Both the position numbers and the translations under genes were made by a program. Shown one piece after another: positions 11,495 to 23,731 of a stretch of DNA of 64,000 bases; position 1 is the first letter of the stretch, and every line of letters starts with the position of its first letter. This DNA comes from Paramecium sonneborni. Lineage: Eukaryota; Ciliophora; Oligohymenophorea; Peniculida; Parameciidae. Where the stretch lies: positions 295,943-359,942 of the forward strand of contig CAJJDN010000042.1 of assembly GCA_905182985.1 (NCBI GenBank), written 5' to 3'. The notes below the pieces were generated by a model. It saw nothing but the letters and a program-made list of their open reading frames with translations. It searched no databases and was not told where the DNA came from.

Positions 11495-12287
11495 TTATAT
11501 AATTAGTAAATAATAATTAATATATAATATAAACTTCTTTACTCTTTGATTTAATTAAAAGTAATATGTATTACAATTCTTTACAGATTAATTTCAAAAA
11601 TATAAATAAATTTTCGTATAAATAATAATAAGTTTTATAATTTGATTATTAAAGAAATTTATTTCTAATTTTAAAGAAATTATTCATAATACTAAAAATT
11701 AAAACGAAAGTAGAAATAAGTTAGTAAATTAATTTATTATTAGATAGGTAAAATTTTTGAATTTGTTGAGATATTGAAATTTCATTATGATAATGAAAAA
11801 TCAATTTTTAACAATACCTGAGAATTTCAATGTTTTCCACTTAAATAATAAAAAATAAAAGATCCTTTTAGGATTACTTTCATTTTTTGTATTTTGTAGT
11901 CGATCGCTAAATAAATTTTAAGAATTGTTTCAAGAAGATGCAAGACTTAATTTAAAATTTTTTGAACATATTTATGATTATTATTCATTAAAATAATTTA
12001 TATAAAGACTTAGTATAAAAAATTAAAAATTATTGATAATAAAATTTATTCTTTTTTTATTATGTTAAAGAAGTATGTTCTTTAATTATTAAAAGTTAAA
12101 CTATAATATTTAATAATTAATTATAGTTGGAACTAAATTTATATAAGATTTGATCCATTATTTTTGCTTGATTAAAAAATAAATATCTAGAAAAAATATT
12201 TTTTAATTTTACAATTTCTCTATTTTTTATAAATATTTTTAGAAAATATTCATTTAGATTTTTGTATTTTTTATTGTTTTTTAAGCA
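11495..12287. other. AT-rich intergenic stretch
   Basis: Extremely AT-rich with homopolymer runs. I found no frame with balanced residues, no tandem repeat and no RNA gene. Confidence 0.55.
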
Positions 12288-12557
12288 ATGAAATTTAATA
12301 CTATTAAAATAAAGAAAGAAAGTTTAAAATTTGTGATTCTTAATTATAATAAAAATCAATTTTTAAATTAAGGAAATCTAGTAGTTGGTCTTATTAACAA
12401 TTTAACAAAGAATAAATTGATTAAAAAATATATTTTTATATTTTATAAATTAAAATTGTTTTTTATTTAAGAAGAAAAATATCAAGAAGCACTTAGAAAG
12501 CAAAAGAATGAGAAGAAAATTTCGAATTTATAAACTCTCACCAAATTTTTCTTATGA
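12288..12557 (+). CDS. Short hypothetical frame, doubtful
   Basis: 89-residue frame starting MKFNTIKIKKESLKF and containing EEKYQEALRKQKNEKKISNL, which is better composed than the surrounding sequence. No domain recognised. It lies in a long AT-rich gap and could be an exon of, or relic linked to, the fragments at about 12.8-13.2 kb on the same strand. Confidence 0.3.
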
Positions 12558-12789
12558 TTAAGTTTTTTAATTTTTTTATAAGTAGTTCAATTTTATTGTG
12601 TTTTCAAATTTCTATAAAGCAATCAAGCAAAATGATTTTAAAAATAATGAATTAATTATGAAAATATATAATGATTAATAAAACAAAAATGTCTTATTGC
12701 TTTTGTCAAAATTTTAGCTTCAAACATAAAATCAAGTTTGGTAACATTAAAAAAACTATATAGAGTATTAATTATTAACTGTAATACTC

Positions 12790-13172
12790 ATGTGAAGGTT
12801 TGGCTGATCTGTTAAATTCTAAAATTAATATTTAATCAGGATTGATCGATAATTTTAATTAGGATTTCATTAGTTCCAGAAGATTATATTATTATTATGA
12901 AGAATTTTTCAAGGAAATTAAATTAATAAAATTTATTTTTGTAGATCAACTTAGAAGTAACAAATTTATAATATCATAGTTTATTTATGAAACCATATTA
13001 TATTTTTCTTTTACATTTTAGAATGAGATTGGGGATTTGATTGAATTCAAAGTTTAAATTCGTTGTTAGTTTAGTGTATTAATTTAGCCTTGGTAATTAT
13101 TATGATTTAGATCAAGAAGAATCTGGTGGCCATATTCTAATTTTAGATTATATTGATGTTAAGACAATTGAA
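12790..13172 (+). pseudogene. Coding-like fragment, possible decayed gene
   Basis: Readable pieces on the plus strand include GLADLLNSKINIQSGLIDNF, RRLYYYYEEFFKEIKLIKF and NEIGDLIEFKVQIRC. After an optional 19-nt intron comes NYYDLDQEESGGHILILDYI. No start codon and no convincing exon chain connects them, and further frames downstream break repeatedly. Either an intron-dense gene I failed to assemble or a relic. Confidence 0.3.
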
Positions 13173-13632
13173 TATTGACAGATATTTGGAATATCTTGAT
13201 AAAGATATTTATAAATTAAACAAGCTAACAATAATATTTATAAGAAAAATTAGCAGAATCAAAAACAAATCAATTTCATAATTTCAATAAATATGATGTG
13301 CATTTAAATTCAAATTAAAAAAAATATTTAGTTATAAATGCAATATGCTTATCTATATAAATGAATAAAATAATATTTTTAATTTAAAAACTTCTTATGA
13401 TGATGAAAATGGATCAATTACTTTTAATGTATATCTATATTTAATGAGGAATTGAAGAATTTTATAATTGATTTTTTTTAGTAAAAAATTTATAAAATTA
13501 ATTTTCTCAATCTATTTAAATATTTATATACAATTAATTAGATAGCTAAATTGACTATTTTGTTAAAAGAGGTATATTTGGGTAAAAATTTAATAATTGA
13601 ATTCATTCTAGTTTTAAATTTGTTATTGAAAT

Positions 13633-16600
13633 TCATCCTTAATTCTCATTATCTTCTTCTGAATAATAAACCTCCATATTTACAGAGTTTTCTAAATTAA
13701 AAAATCGGAATACTTTAATATTTTGATGAATTTTCGGAGGAGAGGCTAGGAGGCATTTCAAAATCATCTAAATCTTCATTATCTTATATTTTATTATCTT
13801 CTAAGATTGATTTTGTTAAGTTTTTCGATAGAAAATAAAAATATTAGAGGTAATCTTAAAGAACCTAATTTGATTATAAAGTAATCTTACTCTAGGAATT
13901 TCTCTATCATTATTTAAAATTTCAATTTCTCTATTTTTTTAAATAACTTAAATTTAGCTTCTATCAAAACCCTTGGTATAATCAAGGAAAACTTAATAAA
14001 GTTTAGTAAATTCAAAATCATTTAATAAATATTATTTTGCTAATTTAATAATTTCTTCTGGAATTTCAGTCTATTCTGAATTTACTAAAATTATATAATA
14101 TATATTTACATTTATTACTTGAGTATGCTCTATTATTTTTAGCCAGCTAATTGAATTCAAAAAGATCTTGAGATTAAAATTGGTCATCTTGATAATTTTC
14201 TATAATTTATTCAAGGTTCTTTTATGATAAAGCTACTCTTATCACCTCTAATAATGGTTCTTATTAAATTTAATTTTTTTTATTAATCAAAAGTTCTTCT
14301 AAATCAAAATTAGTATTTTCTAAAACAAAATTAAAAAACTTTTATGCATCATTCAATGTTGAATCACCTTAAGTATCTAAATATTCATTATTATATGATG
14401 ATGCAATAGATGTTCTTTCTTATTTTGGACTTAAAGGTTTATATGTTTTATACACTGAAGCAATTTAATCCTTATGATTGTAAATAAATTTTTAAAGATA
14501 AGTATGCTCTAAATAATAATATAAATATGTGTAAATGTGTTCATGTTATAAGTATTCTATTTTAAATATTAAAGGCTCAGATAAAAATTGAGATAAAAAT
14601 CTAAAATGTAAATTTAATTATACTTTTTATCAAACTTCATGAATTCTATATAAGAACCTACATTAGATCCAAATATTTATTTAGTTTCATCATAGTATAA
14701 ACTTGTTTCCTATTAAATTCTTTCACTTAATTACTCATAAAATTCTTCATAACAAAAATCCTGATGTCCAATCCAATGAACAGATACCTTTTTTAAATTA
14801 TATGAATACTTCATTGATTGATATATCTTATATAGATTTATTAAAATTTCTAAGCAAATCTAATACCTCAGTATAAAATTTATGAGTAGATTCAATTTAA
14901 AATTAATCTTTTATGCTATTTTTTTATTTAAGTAAGAAATTATCATAAATTTCATATGTAATTTCAAATGACGGAGCAAAATTTTAATTTTAGTTGACAC
15001 CTTAGTCAAATTCTTTTAAAAAATTCGCTTATCTTTCTGTTTGCATAATCCTTATAAAACACTCCAAAAGAAGTTATTAAAATTATTCATTTCTAATTAT
15101 CTTAAGTTAAATGTAATATTACTTGTTTGATCCACAATTAACACATAATCCTCCAAAATGAGAATTTAGGATATTGAGGGTAATTAGGAAAAAGTTTTTG
15201 ATGTAATTCATTTACAATATTTTCTAATGGATATATTGTCCCATTCAACTCAACTATTGAATTGCTGTAAGCTTCCCAATACATAGTATATTCACTTAAT
15301 AAATCAATACTATTAGTAGAATTTTGAGTAATAAATGTAGAAAAGTACATATATAATCCTTATAAATAACATTCAACAGAACTATACAATTATTCTAAGA
15401 GTTCAATTATGCATATTTAATCATTTTAATCTTAGTCTTATTGTTGCTCCATTTCAATAATTTAGGATTCTACTTTAAATAGAGGAGATTAAGATAATTC
15501 AGAAGATTCGTTTTACAAATTCCACCTTAATTTTAAAAATTTTGATTTAAGTAATTCATTATTGACTAATTTTTCGTACTCTTAATTTATTATCTATTGT
15601 TTATTCTATTTTAATAAGTTCATTAACTAAAATTTAAATCATATTTTTAAATACCTCATCTGATAATAATTAAAATTCAAACCATTTATCGAAACCCTTT
15701 TATTCTAGTTATAGACGTTAAGCAAGCATGATTTAGAATTCTGATTCACAATATAAACCTATGGTTTCTCTTCTTAAAATAGGTTTTGGAAAAATTGATT
15801 AACAAAGCAAAAATGGAATTTTTATTGTTTTTCTATCATAAAATATTAACTTAAATTACTTATTATGCATCATTTTTTTATTTTGAAGTCTCCAATCAAA
15901 AGATTAATTTTCAAAGTTTGTTTAACGAATTTGGTCTCTTTAAATAATATCAGGATAATAAATATCAAGTGTCATTTCAAGTTAATCTTTTAGAAATTAT
16001 TTATAGTAATTCTCTGCAAAGAATTAATTATGTTTCTTTCTATATAGATATAATATGAAACTTCGACTAATTCATTTAAAATACGGCAAGTGGCTCCAAA
16101 AGTTAATATATCTTTTAAACATAAAAAGCTTGTGATTCTTTTAAATATTTTATAATTATTAAGAATGTTTGGAGAGATTTCTATATTAGTTTCAATTTCA
16201 ATTTAGTAATCCTATTAATCCATCTATAAATATTATATGTTTATGTAATTATTCAACGATTATTTTTTTTAATAGACATTAATAAGATTAGAATTTGAGT
16301 CATCCAATTATTCATTTAAATTTAAGATTTAGGAATAGCTATAAATTAGAATCTAATAGTATTCAATAATAGAAATTAAGCAATATTTGAATAAAAATAT
16401 AATTTATATTTGTCATTTTTTGTGTCAATAAGAAATTTTTTCTTTTAGTTAAGATGTAATTACATGAACAGTATCTTAATCTGAGATTCCTTTTTGCTAC
16501 AAATAGTCTTTATCATCTAAAGAGAGGTTTCAAATCTGATGTATAGTCTATCAGATGTTAAGTTTATAATTTCAAATAATTAATTGTTTAATTATGATAT

Positions 16601-16681
16601 AATTTTAGTTTCCTATTTAATATCTACTTCTACAGTCATTCCTGTAACAAATCGACAGTATAGTTTTTTAATATCATTCAT
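13633..16681 (-). CDS. Ubiquitin-like plus F-box protein
   Basis: About 1,000 residues with several introns. The N-terminus (TGMTVEVDIKQETKIISQL, then SDRLYIRFE, then DYLQQKGISDQDTVHVI) aligns with a ubiquitin-like fold, but a single-base frame break separates the two halves and no GT..AG intron explains it. Around residues 140-190 an F-box-like motif is seen (SPNILNNYKIFKRITSFLCL, KDILTFGATCRILNEL). The remainder is large and helical, for example YMYFSTFITQNSTNSIDLLS and PKFSFWRIMCQLW, with an acidic tail ending EDNENQG. F-box proteins recruit substrates to SCF ubiquitin ligases, which would fit the UBL, but this is inference. The start overlaps the upstream stop as ATGA. Confidence 0.55.
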
Positions 16682-17709
16682 TTTATATTATTATTATTAA
16701 TAATATTTTTATATTCTATCACTTGTCCTTTTATGTCTTCTGTTAAGGCGATTTCAATTTCATCATTATAGTCTAAGAGTTTCTTTTTGCATTATTATAA
16801 ACTCTCTTTAATGGATTACATTTATTATTGCATACTGAAATCATCTTTTTTAATCTCATCTTTATTATCTAAATGAGCCAAAGTAACAGTTTTAAAGAAG
16901 TTATGAATTCTTGATTTAGTTTGTTAAGTTTAAGGTCGATTTCGAAAAGATTAGACACTATAAATAAGTTAAGGTCTTTCTGAAAGACATTCTAATAAAT
17001 AATCATCTTAATAATCGAAAGCTTTTCTAGATGCAGCTGAAGCAGATGTTGTACATCTTTGAATTTCAAATTCTTAAGATTATTTTTCAGCATCTTTCAT
17101 TTATTTTTAAATAACTTAAAGTTATCTCTTATTCAAAGCAGGTGAATCTTTAATTCTGGCTACTTTCAAAGCTCTATTGCATAGTTTTTCAATTTCAAGT
17201 TCCCTCTTTGCTTAAATACTTAACAATCCTAATCTACGTAAAATCTCTTTGTTCATCATTTATTATTTATTGCTTCTTTTAATTGAAGCAGGTAATTCTT
17301 TTGGTCTTACATTTGATTCAAAATGAGTAGTAGTGACTTCCGTAAAAAATACTGGTTATTTTATAACTTTCATCTTCCTTATTGAAGGTCTTTAAGGAAT
17401 TTCTTCAGTAATTATCATTGGTTCTACAAGTGTTCCTACTTTGCTTACTTTAAATCCTTAATTCTCTAAACAAAAGTCAATTAAATTTGTTTCTGCTTCA
17501 TAATTAAAATGTTATTATTTTGGAAATTGAGAATGAGCATATCTAGGTTTAGCCAATTCTTATTCTTCTTTTTGATGTCCGAAATATTTGACAACTAAAA
17601 CATTATCAGATCATAGATTACCTTTTTATTTTAGATCTTCTTTTATATTCCCCATAACAATACGAATATTACGTTGAGCCCTTGATTCTGGTTTATCTTA
17701 TTTGCTCAT
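16678..17709 (-). CDS. Hypothetical protein
   Basis: Starts MSKQDKPESRAQRNIRIVMG; a 27-nt intron follows DLKQK. The protein is basic and helical, with segments such as KEILRRLGLLSIQAKRELE and KRQLQVIQKQMKDAEKQSQE, then SRIHNFFKTVTLAHLDNKDE. No domain recognised. The stop TGA overlaps the next gene's ATG (ATGA), so the two may be co-expressed, or the 3' end may really lie elsewhere through an unseen intron. Confidence 0.6.
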
Positions 17710-17850
17710 TGTTATTATATACTTTAATTTGTAATCTTATGCTAAAAAATAATATTAAATAAAACTAATATATAAAAATTTATTCCAACAATTATTTGTA
17801 TTAAAATAATGAATTTATAAAATATTAATAAAATTTATTAACTTTTTCCA

Positions 17851-18392
17851 ATGAACTTCTCTTAAAGAGTGCAAATTAAAAAACCAATTGTAAGTATTAC
17901 AATGAATAGTTTGATGATTACTACCCTTAGTCAAATAATTATATATCTTAGCTTTCCAAATCAGTGAGTCCAATAACCAACAATTAGACTAATTTTTATT
18001 CAAGTTCATTATAATAATCATCTTACAATTCATTGTATTTTCAATATCTAGTATCTAGAACATAAAGTAGATAAAAAGAGAGAATCTTTTAATAAAAAAA
18101 AATACCAATTAGTATTCAAAAAAACTCTTTGTTTGATCCAAAGTCATAAAAATTAAATAATTCTAATATATATTCAGATATTAGAGTATCAGAATTTGAT
18201 AAACCTATTTAATTTTAAGCAGATTAATTAATATAAAGACCAATTATATAAGAGTAAAAACCAAAAATATAAGAATAAAAAATTGAAGAGTTTAGTCCAA
18301 TTTTAGAAGAAAAGAATGATAGATTTATTAAAATAGGAGTAATAATCATAATAATACTATTATTATTAATAGGGATTCTCAAATTCAAGTGA
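17851..18392 (+). CDS. Tail-anchored single-pass membrane protein
   Basis: Starts MNFSQRVQIKKPI; a 20-nt intron then leads into a long polar S/Q/N-rich cytoplasmic region with imperfect IQEQKPKIQEQKIEEF repeats. One hydrophobic segment (IGVIIIIILLLLIGILKFK) sits at the extreme C-terminus, the layout of tail-anchored proteins such as SNAREs. I see no clear SNARE heptads, so only topology is claimed. Confidence 0.7.
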
Positions 18393-18449
18393 TTTTAAAT
18401 GTATATATATATATATATAAATAATATAAATATCAATTAATCCGTTAAA

Positions 18450-19040
18450 ATGGCTGATCTAGAGTAATCAATCGAAGTAAGAATAGATAAATTCGAATGT
18501 ATTCTATTAAATGATAGTTTTATAGCTGATTTAAATAGAGTAAGTTTATAATAAGATGCACTTCTACCACTACTTTAAATGATTGAATATATTCCATCAA
18601 TTTAACGAACAGAAGCAAATGTAAAATAAGTATAAAAAAAATAAGATGTGAATGAATAGAAATAAGGAAGGCTTGTATACAATATATTCATAAATAATTT
18701 AGGAAAGATGTGCAGAAAGAAAATTAAGAGAAATTGAATCTATGCCTTAGAAACCTTAATTAGAAGTTTAATAAGTTGATTAAAGAATTAAAGATCTTGA
18801 ATCTTCAATTAATTGTTTATATAGGTAATAATAATTAATAACAATAGGTGGTATGAGGCAAAATTGAGAGAAGGTTCTCAATAAATTGTTCGTAGTATTG
18901 ATGATAAATTAGGAACTGATCCAAATGCAGAATTTAATGACTAATTATTAATTGTCGTGAATTAAACTATTAAAAATGCACTTGATAAAATGAGCGAAGA
19001 TTTTAGAGGCTAACTTTGTGAAATTAGATAAATGCTATGA
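18450..19040 (+). CDS. Hypothetical helical protein
   Basis: 179 residues, starting MADLEQSIEVRIDKFECILL. Two introns (28 and 23 nt) restore the frame across ERCAERKLREIESMP and YRWYEAKLREGSQQIVRSID. It ends SEDFRGQLCEIRQML. Length minus introns is an exact multiple of three. Mostly alpha-helical with short coiled-coil character; no family recognised. An (AT)n tract lies just upstream near 18400-18420. Confidence 0.7.
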
Positions 19041-19074
19041 TTTTATATATATTAACTGTTAAATAATATTAATA

Positions 19075-19581
19075 ATGCAAGAATTGAGCAATGCTATTAT
19101 TGAATTTTTCGATTTAGTAATTGAGAAATATATTACAAATTTTGCTAATCCAAAGAGAGAATGGAATTATTTCAAATCTCTATTATCTTCATATAGCATT
19201 GATTTAAATAGAATACAAAGTTACCTCAAAGTATTAAAAAATAGTGCTGATTAATAAAAACCAACTTTAAGGATAGATCCAATTAAGATGGATAATTATA
19301 TGACATATGTTTCACCATTAAGAGATCATAATAGACCTTTTGAATAATAATTTAATCATAAATTTGAAAATGTTACATTTAACTAATATTTGAGTCAGCC
19401 TAGATTAGAACACAATCCAATAGATTCTTGTGTTCTCTTTAAGAAAATAACTGCTAAAATTGTTAATTTGATGGATTCTAATAATATATAAATGGCATTA
19501 ACAAAGGAATTACAAAGACCTATAGAACGTAAATTAACAGATATTGAAAGATACAAATATAACCAACAATAATCTTTTTGA
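19075..19581 (+). CDS. Hypothetical protein
   Basis: 168 residues in one uninterrupted frame, starting MQELSNAIIEFFDLVIEKY and ending ERYKYNQQQSF. Balanced composition with motifs such as NPKREWNYFKSLLSSYSIDL and SPLRDHNRPFEQQF. No domain recognised. It lies 34 bp after the previous stop on the same strand. Confidence 0.68.
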
Positions 19582-19618
19582 CTGAAAGATATTCATATTC
19601 ATTTCAATTTAATACAAA

Positions 19619-20544
19619 TCATACCCTTTTAATTATTTTCTATTCTTTTTCATCCTCTGCAGTTTAAATTATTTTCAAGTTAAATTACTTTTCATATAAT
19701 GCATTATAAAGTTTTAGAAAGGCTTCAGTTTCCAATAAATGGAAAGTAATCATTAAAACTAATTAATCATCAACTATTTGTTAAAATTATACATCTAATA
19801 AATATCAACTAAGATTTTTAATTTACTCATTCATTACGGTTCTCAAAGTTTGAAATTTTTTCATAATCTAATCACTAGTAGAAAATTAATTTAAAATTTT
19901 AATTATTGAAATAGATCTTTAAAAATTTTCTTTCTTTTTTTATATTAATATTTTACTTATTTATTTATTTTCTACATTGAAATTGATTAAACTAGTTTTC
20001 CTTGCATATTATAGTTAGTTTTATTTATATTATATGAAAGATCTCTCTCAATTCTTTTTAAGATCTATTATTTGGAAAATTAACAGACAGCATTGAATTG
20101 ATAAGATAATCTCTTATTTGTTAAGGAATTCTTTATGTAAATTAGACCATAAGATTCATTAAAACTAAATTTTATTACATGTAAATAATTGTCCTTATAT
20201 ATTGCAGATCAAAATAGTTAGAATCACTTAATCCATTATTCTTACAAAAATTAATAAAATTATCCTATTTTGCACTGATATATTTGGTTAAATTTAGAAT
20301 ATTCCTTGATCTATATCCAATTCTTAACTAAATTTATTTTTACTTACATTAAAATGTTTTTAATACATTTTAATATGTGTACTAGTAGCTATTGTGCAAC
20401 CTACCATATGAATATTTTGTTTTTGGATCTCATTTAAAATAATCTTAAATATAACTAATATTTGCTAAGAACTACAGTAATATTTATTTTAAATATTGAA
20501 ATATCTTCTTATAGAATTTTTAGACTATTTAAAAACTTAGACAT
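19619..20544 (-). CDS. Hypothetical protein, intron-rich
   Basis: Starts MSKFLNSLKILQEDISIF. Later coding pieces are IPQQIRDYLINSMLSVNFPN, SQKELREIFHI and FHLLETEAFLKLYNALYEKQ, ending DEKEQKIIKRV at TGA 19619-19621. At least three short introns are needed, and two joins (near 20300 and 19860) are not settled. No family recognised. Convergent with the previous gene (37 bp between stops). Confidence 0.5.
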
Positions 20545-20578
20545 GCTAAATTTGAACATAATAATATAAATAAAAAAA

Positions 20579-21450
20579 ATGGATGACGAATCAAAAATTA
20601 CTCCTTAGTTTCTTGTTACACCAGATGAACAATCTTAAGCTATCTTATCTTAATTGGAGAATAATGGCTTGAACCCAGATGTATATGAATAGATTAAAAA
20701 TGACCCTCTTTATTTATAACTCAATAATGCTTTACAAGGATTTCCATCTACAGATTAAGAGATATAAAAGTTAAATGATGAAGAAAGATTGACTTTTGAG
20801 ATGTATTTAAAGAAATCAGCTTTAAATCACAAAAGAGTTGAAGAGAAATAAAAATTAGTCTTCAAGAAAGGTTTCAAGAAGGTAGAGTAGAAGTTTTATT
20901 AAAATTAATTGAAAACCAGCAAAATAAAGAAATAAAATCAATTTTCAATTGATTTCTATGAAATTCATTTTAAAGAGCTCTCATTGAAAATGAAAAAGCA
21001 TTTAACCTATTTTATTCATCCTTAAAAGTAAGTTTCAATTACTATTAGAGAAAAATGTAAATTGGAATCATCACTTATTAGTCTGGCTTTAAGTCATTCA
21101 ACTAGCCTTACATTAGAACAATATTAAAATCATAATCTTTTAGATAAGAAATCAAAGATTACATTTTAAATCATTTCATCAAAGAAGTAAAAGAAGAAAT
21201 GAGTTTTAAGTTATCAAAATTTATTAAATTTTGTTCTAGAATGTATGAAGAAGCTTTGAAAGAATATTATGTAAATTGTGCTAAAAATAATGATGAAGAA
21301 TATTTTAGAAATTTTATTAGATTGAAAATGGAATAGTCAATTGTAAAAAATTCTAAATGTAAGATTCCATGGTCTTTTTAAGAAATAATAGATGCCTAGA
21401 AATTTGCATTAAATTTAATTGACTAAGAAATTGATATGGAAAATGAATGA
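20579..21450 (+). CDS. Hypothetical protein
   Basis: Starts MDDESKITPQFLVTPDEQSQ and is rich in charged helices (EERLTFEMYLKKSALNHK). The second half (SGFKSFNQPYIRTILKSQSF, KEYYVNCAKNNDEEYFRNF) is in a frame that needs either a 23-nt intron ending in GAG near 21030 or a one-base slip near 20975. It ends LIDQEIDMENE. Divergent from the preceding minus gene, with 34 bp between starts. No domain recognised. Confidence 0.55.
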
Positions 21451-21619
21451 AACATATAAAATATTTATAAATAAATTTCTTTTTCTGGTTTATTAGAAAT
21501 ACTAAATAAAAAGAAAAAATAGGATAAAAAGATTAATATATTTTTATAGAATGCAAGATTCTAGCATGAAAAGAATTTATTAATATGCTGATTAATCTAT
21601 AGTTAAATAATATGAATAA

Positions 21620-22760
21620 TCAAATTTCTAACATAGGTTCTAATTATCTTTAGTAATTAACTTCTTCTTCTTATTTTTGTTATTTCTATTATTATTGTAG
21701 TTATTTTGATTATTACTATTACAAATTTGTATTTTATACATTATTGTCAAATGATATTCCATTCAAATTTAAGGGGATAAACTAATTTTAAATATATTAT
21801 GAAGTTGGTTAGATTTAAATTTAATTAAAATTAGGTTAAATTACAGGATCAGGTGATTAATGCAATTAGTTATTTTTGATTTGGTTTAAAATTTAATCTT
21901 TTGGTGCCATTTCACCTAAGAATGGATAGAGAATAATATTTTAAGTTTAAGTTTAAGTTTAATCTTAATTTTCATTATTCTATTAATTGATTAGTTTATA
22001 ATCATCTTAAGACATGACATATCTTTGATTAGATTTCATTAATTTTGATTTTATACTTTCTGTAGATGGAAATAATTCAGATGCAGTATATTAAGATTAA
22101 AATTCTTATGAAATACGTCTTACCTCACAATCACAATCGTCTGGACTATTTGAAGAAGATGAAGAACTAGTATGAAGACCATTAAAAGTATTCAATCTAA
22201 TAAATAAATAATGATACTTCATTGGTTTTTCAAAAGGAACAAAAACTTCGCAATTATTTTTATGTTTATCAATCCACTTTAATCTTTCAGCAAGAGGTCC
22301 TTCAAGAATTTCTTTTGGTACAACAAATACGACTGGTAAATCATCAATATCATCTTCAGGTGGTTGTTGTTCTTATTGTTAGTTTTATTGTGGTTGAGGT
22401 TATATTGATTCTGAAGATTTATGAAATGATGAAGTTAATTTATTAAATAATTCACATGCACCCCATTTAAAGAATTATGGCAGTGAAACAATTGCATTTT
22501 TTGTACCCTATTATAAGATTATTAAATATAACTTCAACTGCTTATTGACCAACTTATTATAGTGGCTCAACAATATATTTTTACATTAGATTAGGTCCTT
22601 CTACATTCATTTTTTGTACAACTAAGATGTTAAAATTCTTTTATTGAGGAACTGAATTTAATAAATGAAAATGTCCTAAAGGTCTGCTACTTATAATATC
22701 TAAGAATAATATTTATATTTAATTACCTTCATCGAAATTTTCAAATCCATCTTTATTCAT
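21620..22760 (-). CDS. Hypothetical protein with Q/N-rich C-terminus
   Basis: Starts MNKDGFENFDE, then a 27-nt intron, then IISSRPLGHFHLLNSVPQQ. A 25-nt intron joins QQVGQQAVE to GTKNAIVSLPQFFKWGACEL. The centre has VVFVVPKEILEGPLAERLKW and a globular MKYHYLFIRLNTF; the last third is low-complexity Q/N/P with a QTQTQTQ run. No known domain. Its start is 18 bp from the start of the divergent MORN gene, so both must use the same tiny promoter region. Confidence 0.62.
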
Positions 22761-22778
22761 TTAATTTTAATATATTTA

Positions 22779-23728
22779 ATGGGAGCATAGTGTTGTAATA
22801 ATTACTAGTATCCCGAAGATATGGAGCCATGTGAAGATTCAGAATTGAAACGTCTTGATCTTCGATAAATTAACATTAAATACAATTACAAAAAGAAGTA
22901 AAAAGTAATGAATTCAAGTTAAACAACTAAAACATAAGAAAGAACTAGGTAATTGGCAGTGACTTTAAAGAGTGGAGGAATATATTTAGGTGATTGGATT
23001 GGTAATAAGAGAGAAGGTTATGGAACTTTAAAATGGCCTGATGGTTCTGAATATTAGGGTGAATGGAAAAATAATAAAGCAAATGGATAGGGTAAATTTA
23101 TTTATGCAGATGGAGATTTTTATGAGGGATAATGGGAGAATGACAAATAAAATGGATAAGGGATATTCTAATCTTAGAATGGAGGTAAATATTAGGGTTC
23201 ATGGAAAGATGATCTATAATAAGGATTTGGAATTGAAACTTGGGAGGATGGGAGTAAATATGAAGGATATTTTTATGAAGGTATTAAATAAGGATAAGGT
23301 ACATATACATGGAGTGATGGTTCATAATATACAGGTTTATGGATTAATAATAAGCGACATGGTTAAGGAGTATAAATTTGGAAAAATGGAAAGTAATATC
23401 AAGGTGAATGGTTTGAAGATTATATGTGTGGATAAGGATCTATGAAATGGTCCAATGGTTGCTAATATATAGGTTTATTTAATAAAGATGCTCCTAATGG
23501 TTATGGAATTTTCAAGTGGGGAAGTATTGTATTAAAGATATTTTAGATGGAAAGAGTTATGAAGGTAGTTTTAAATTATCTAAACCTAATGGTAAAGGAA
23601 AAGTTGTCTTGGAAAATGGATAGACAAGATTTGGAGAATGGCAAGATGGAAAACTCTTGAAATGGTATGATAATTAATAAGATGTTTAAAAAGACAACTT
23701 TGATGTACTTAATTTAGAAGATTTGTGA
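22779..23728 (+). CDS. MORN-repeat protein with predicted N-terminal acylation
   Basis: 308 residues. About eight or nine MORN repeats run from residue 65 onward, in the pattern YxGxWxxxxxxGxGxxxxxDG: GDWIGNKREGYGTLKWPDGS, GEWKNNKANGQGKFIYADGD, GLWINNKRHGQGVQIWKNGK and so on. One intron at 23524-23546 lies inside a late repeat. The N-terminus MGAQCCNN is a textbook N-myristoylation plus palmitoylation motif, so the protein is likely anchored to a membrane while the MORN sheet binds lipid or partners; such proteins are common at ciliate cortex and cilia. The location is inferred. Confidence 0.92.
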
Positions 23729-23731
23729 AAT

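Noticed and set aside
18395..18425. (AT)n tract as a functional element
   Set aside because: Short alternating A/T runs are expected at this base composition, and nothing ties it to a function.
20960..20990. Programmed -1 frameshift at a TTTTAAA heptamer
   Set aside because: A 23-nt intron about 60 bases downstream can explain the frame change without slippage, so I do not claim recoding.
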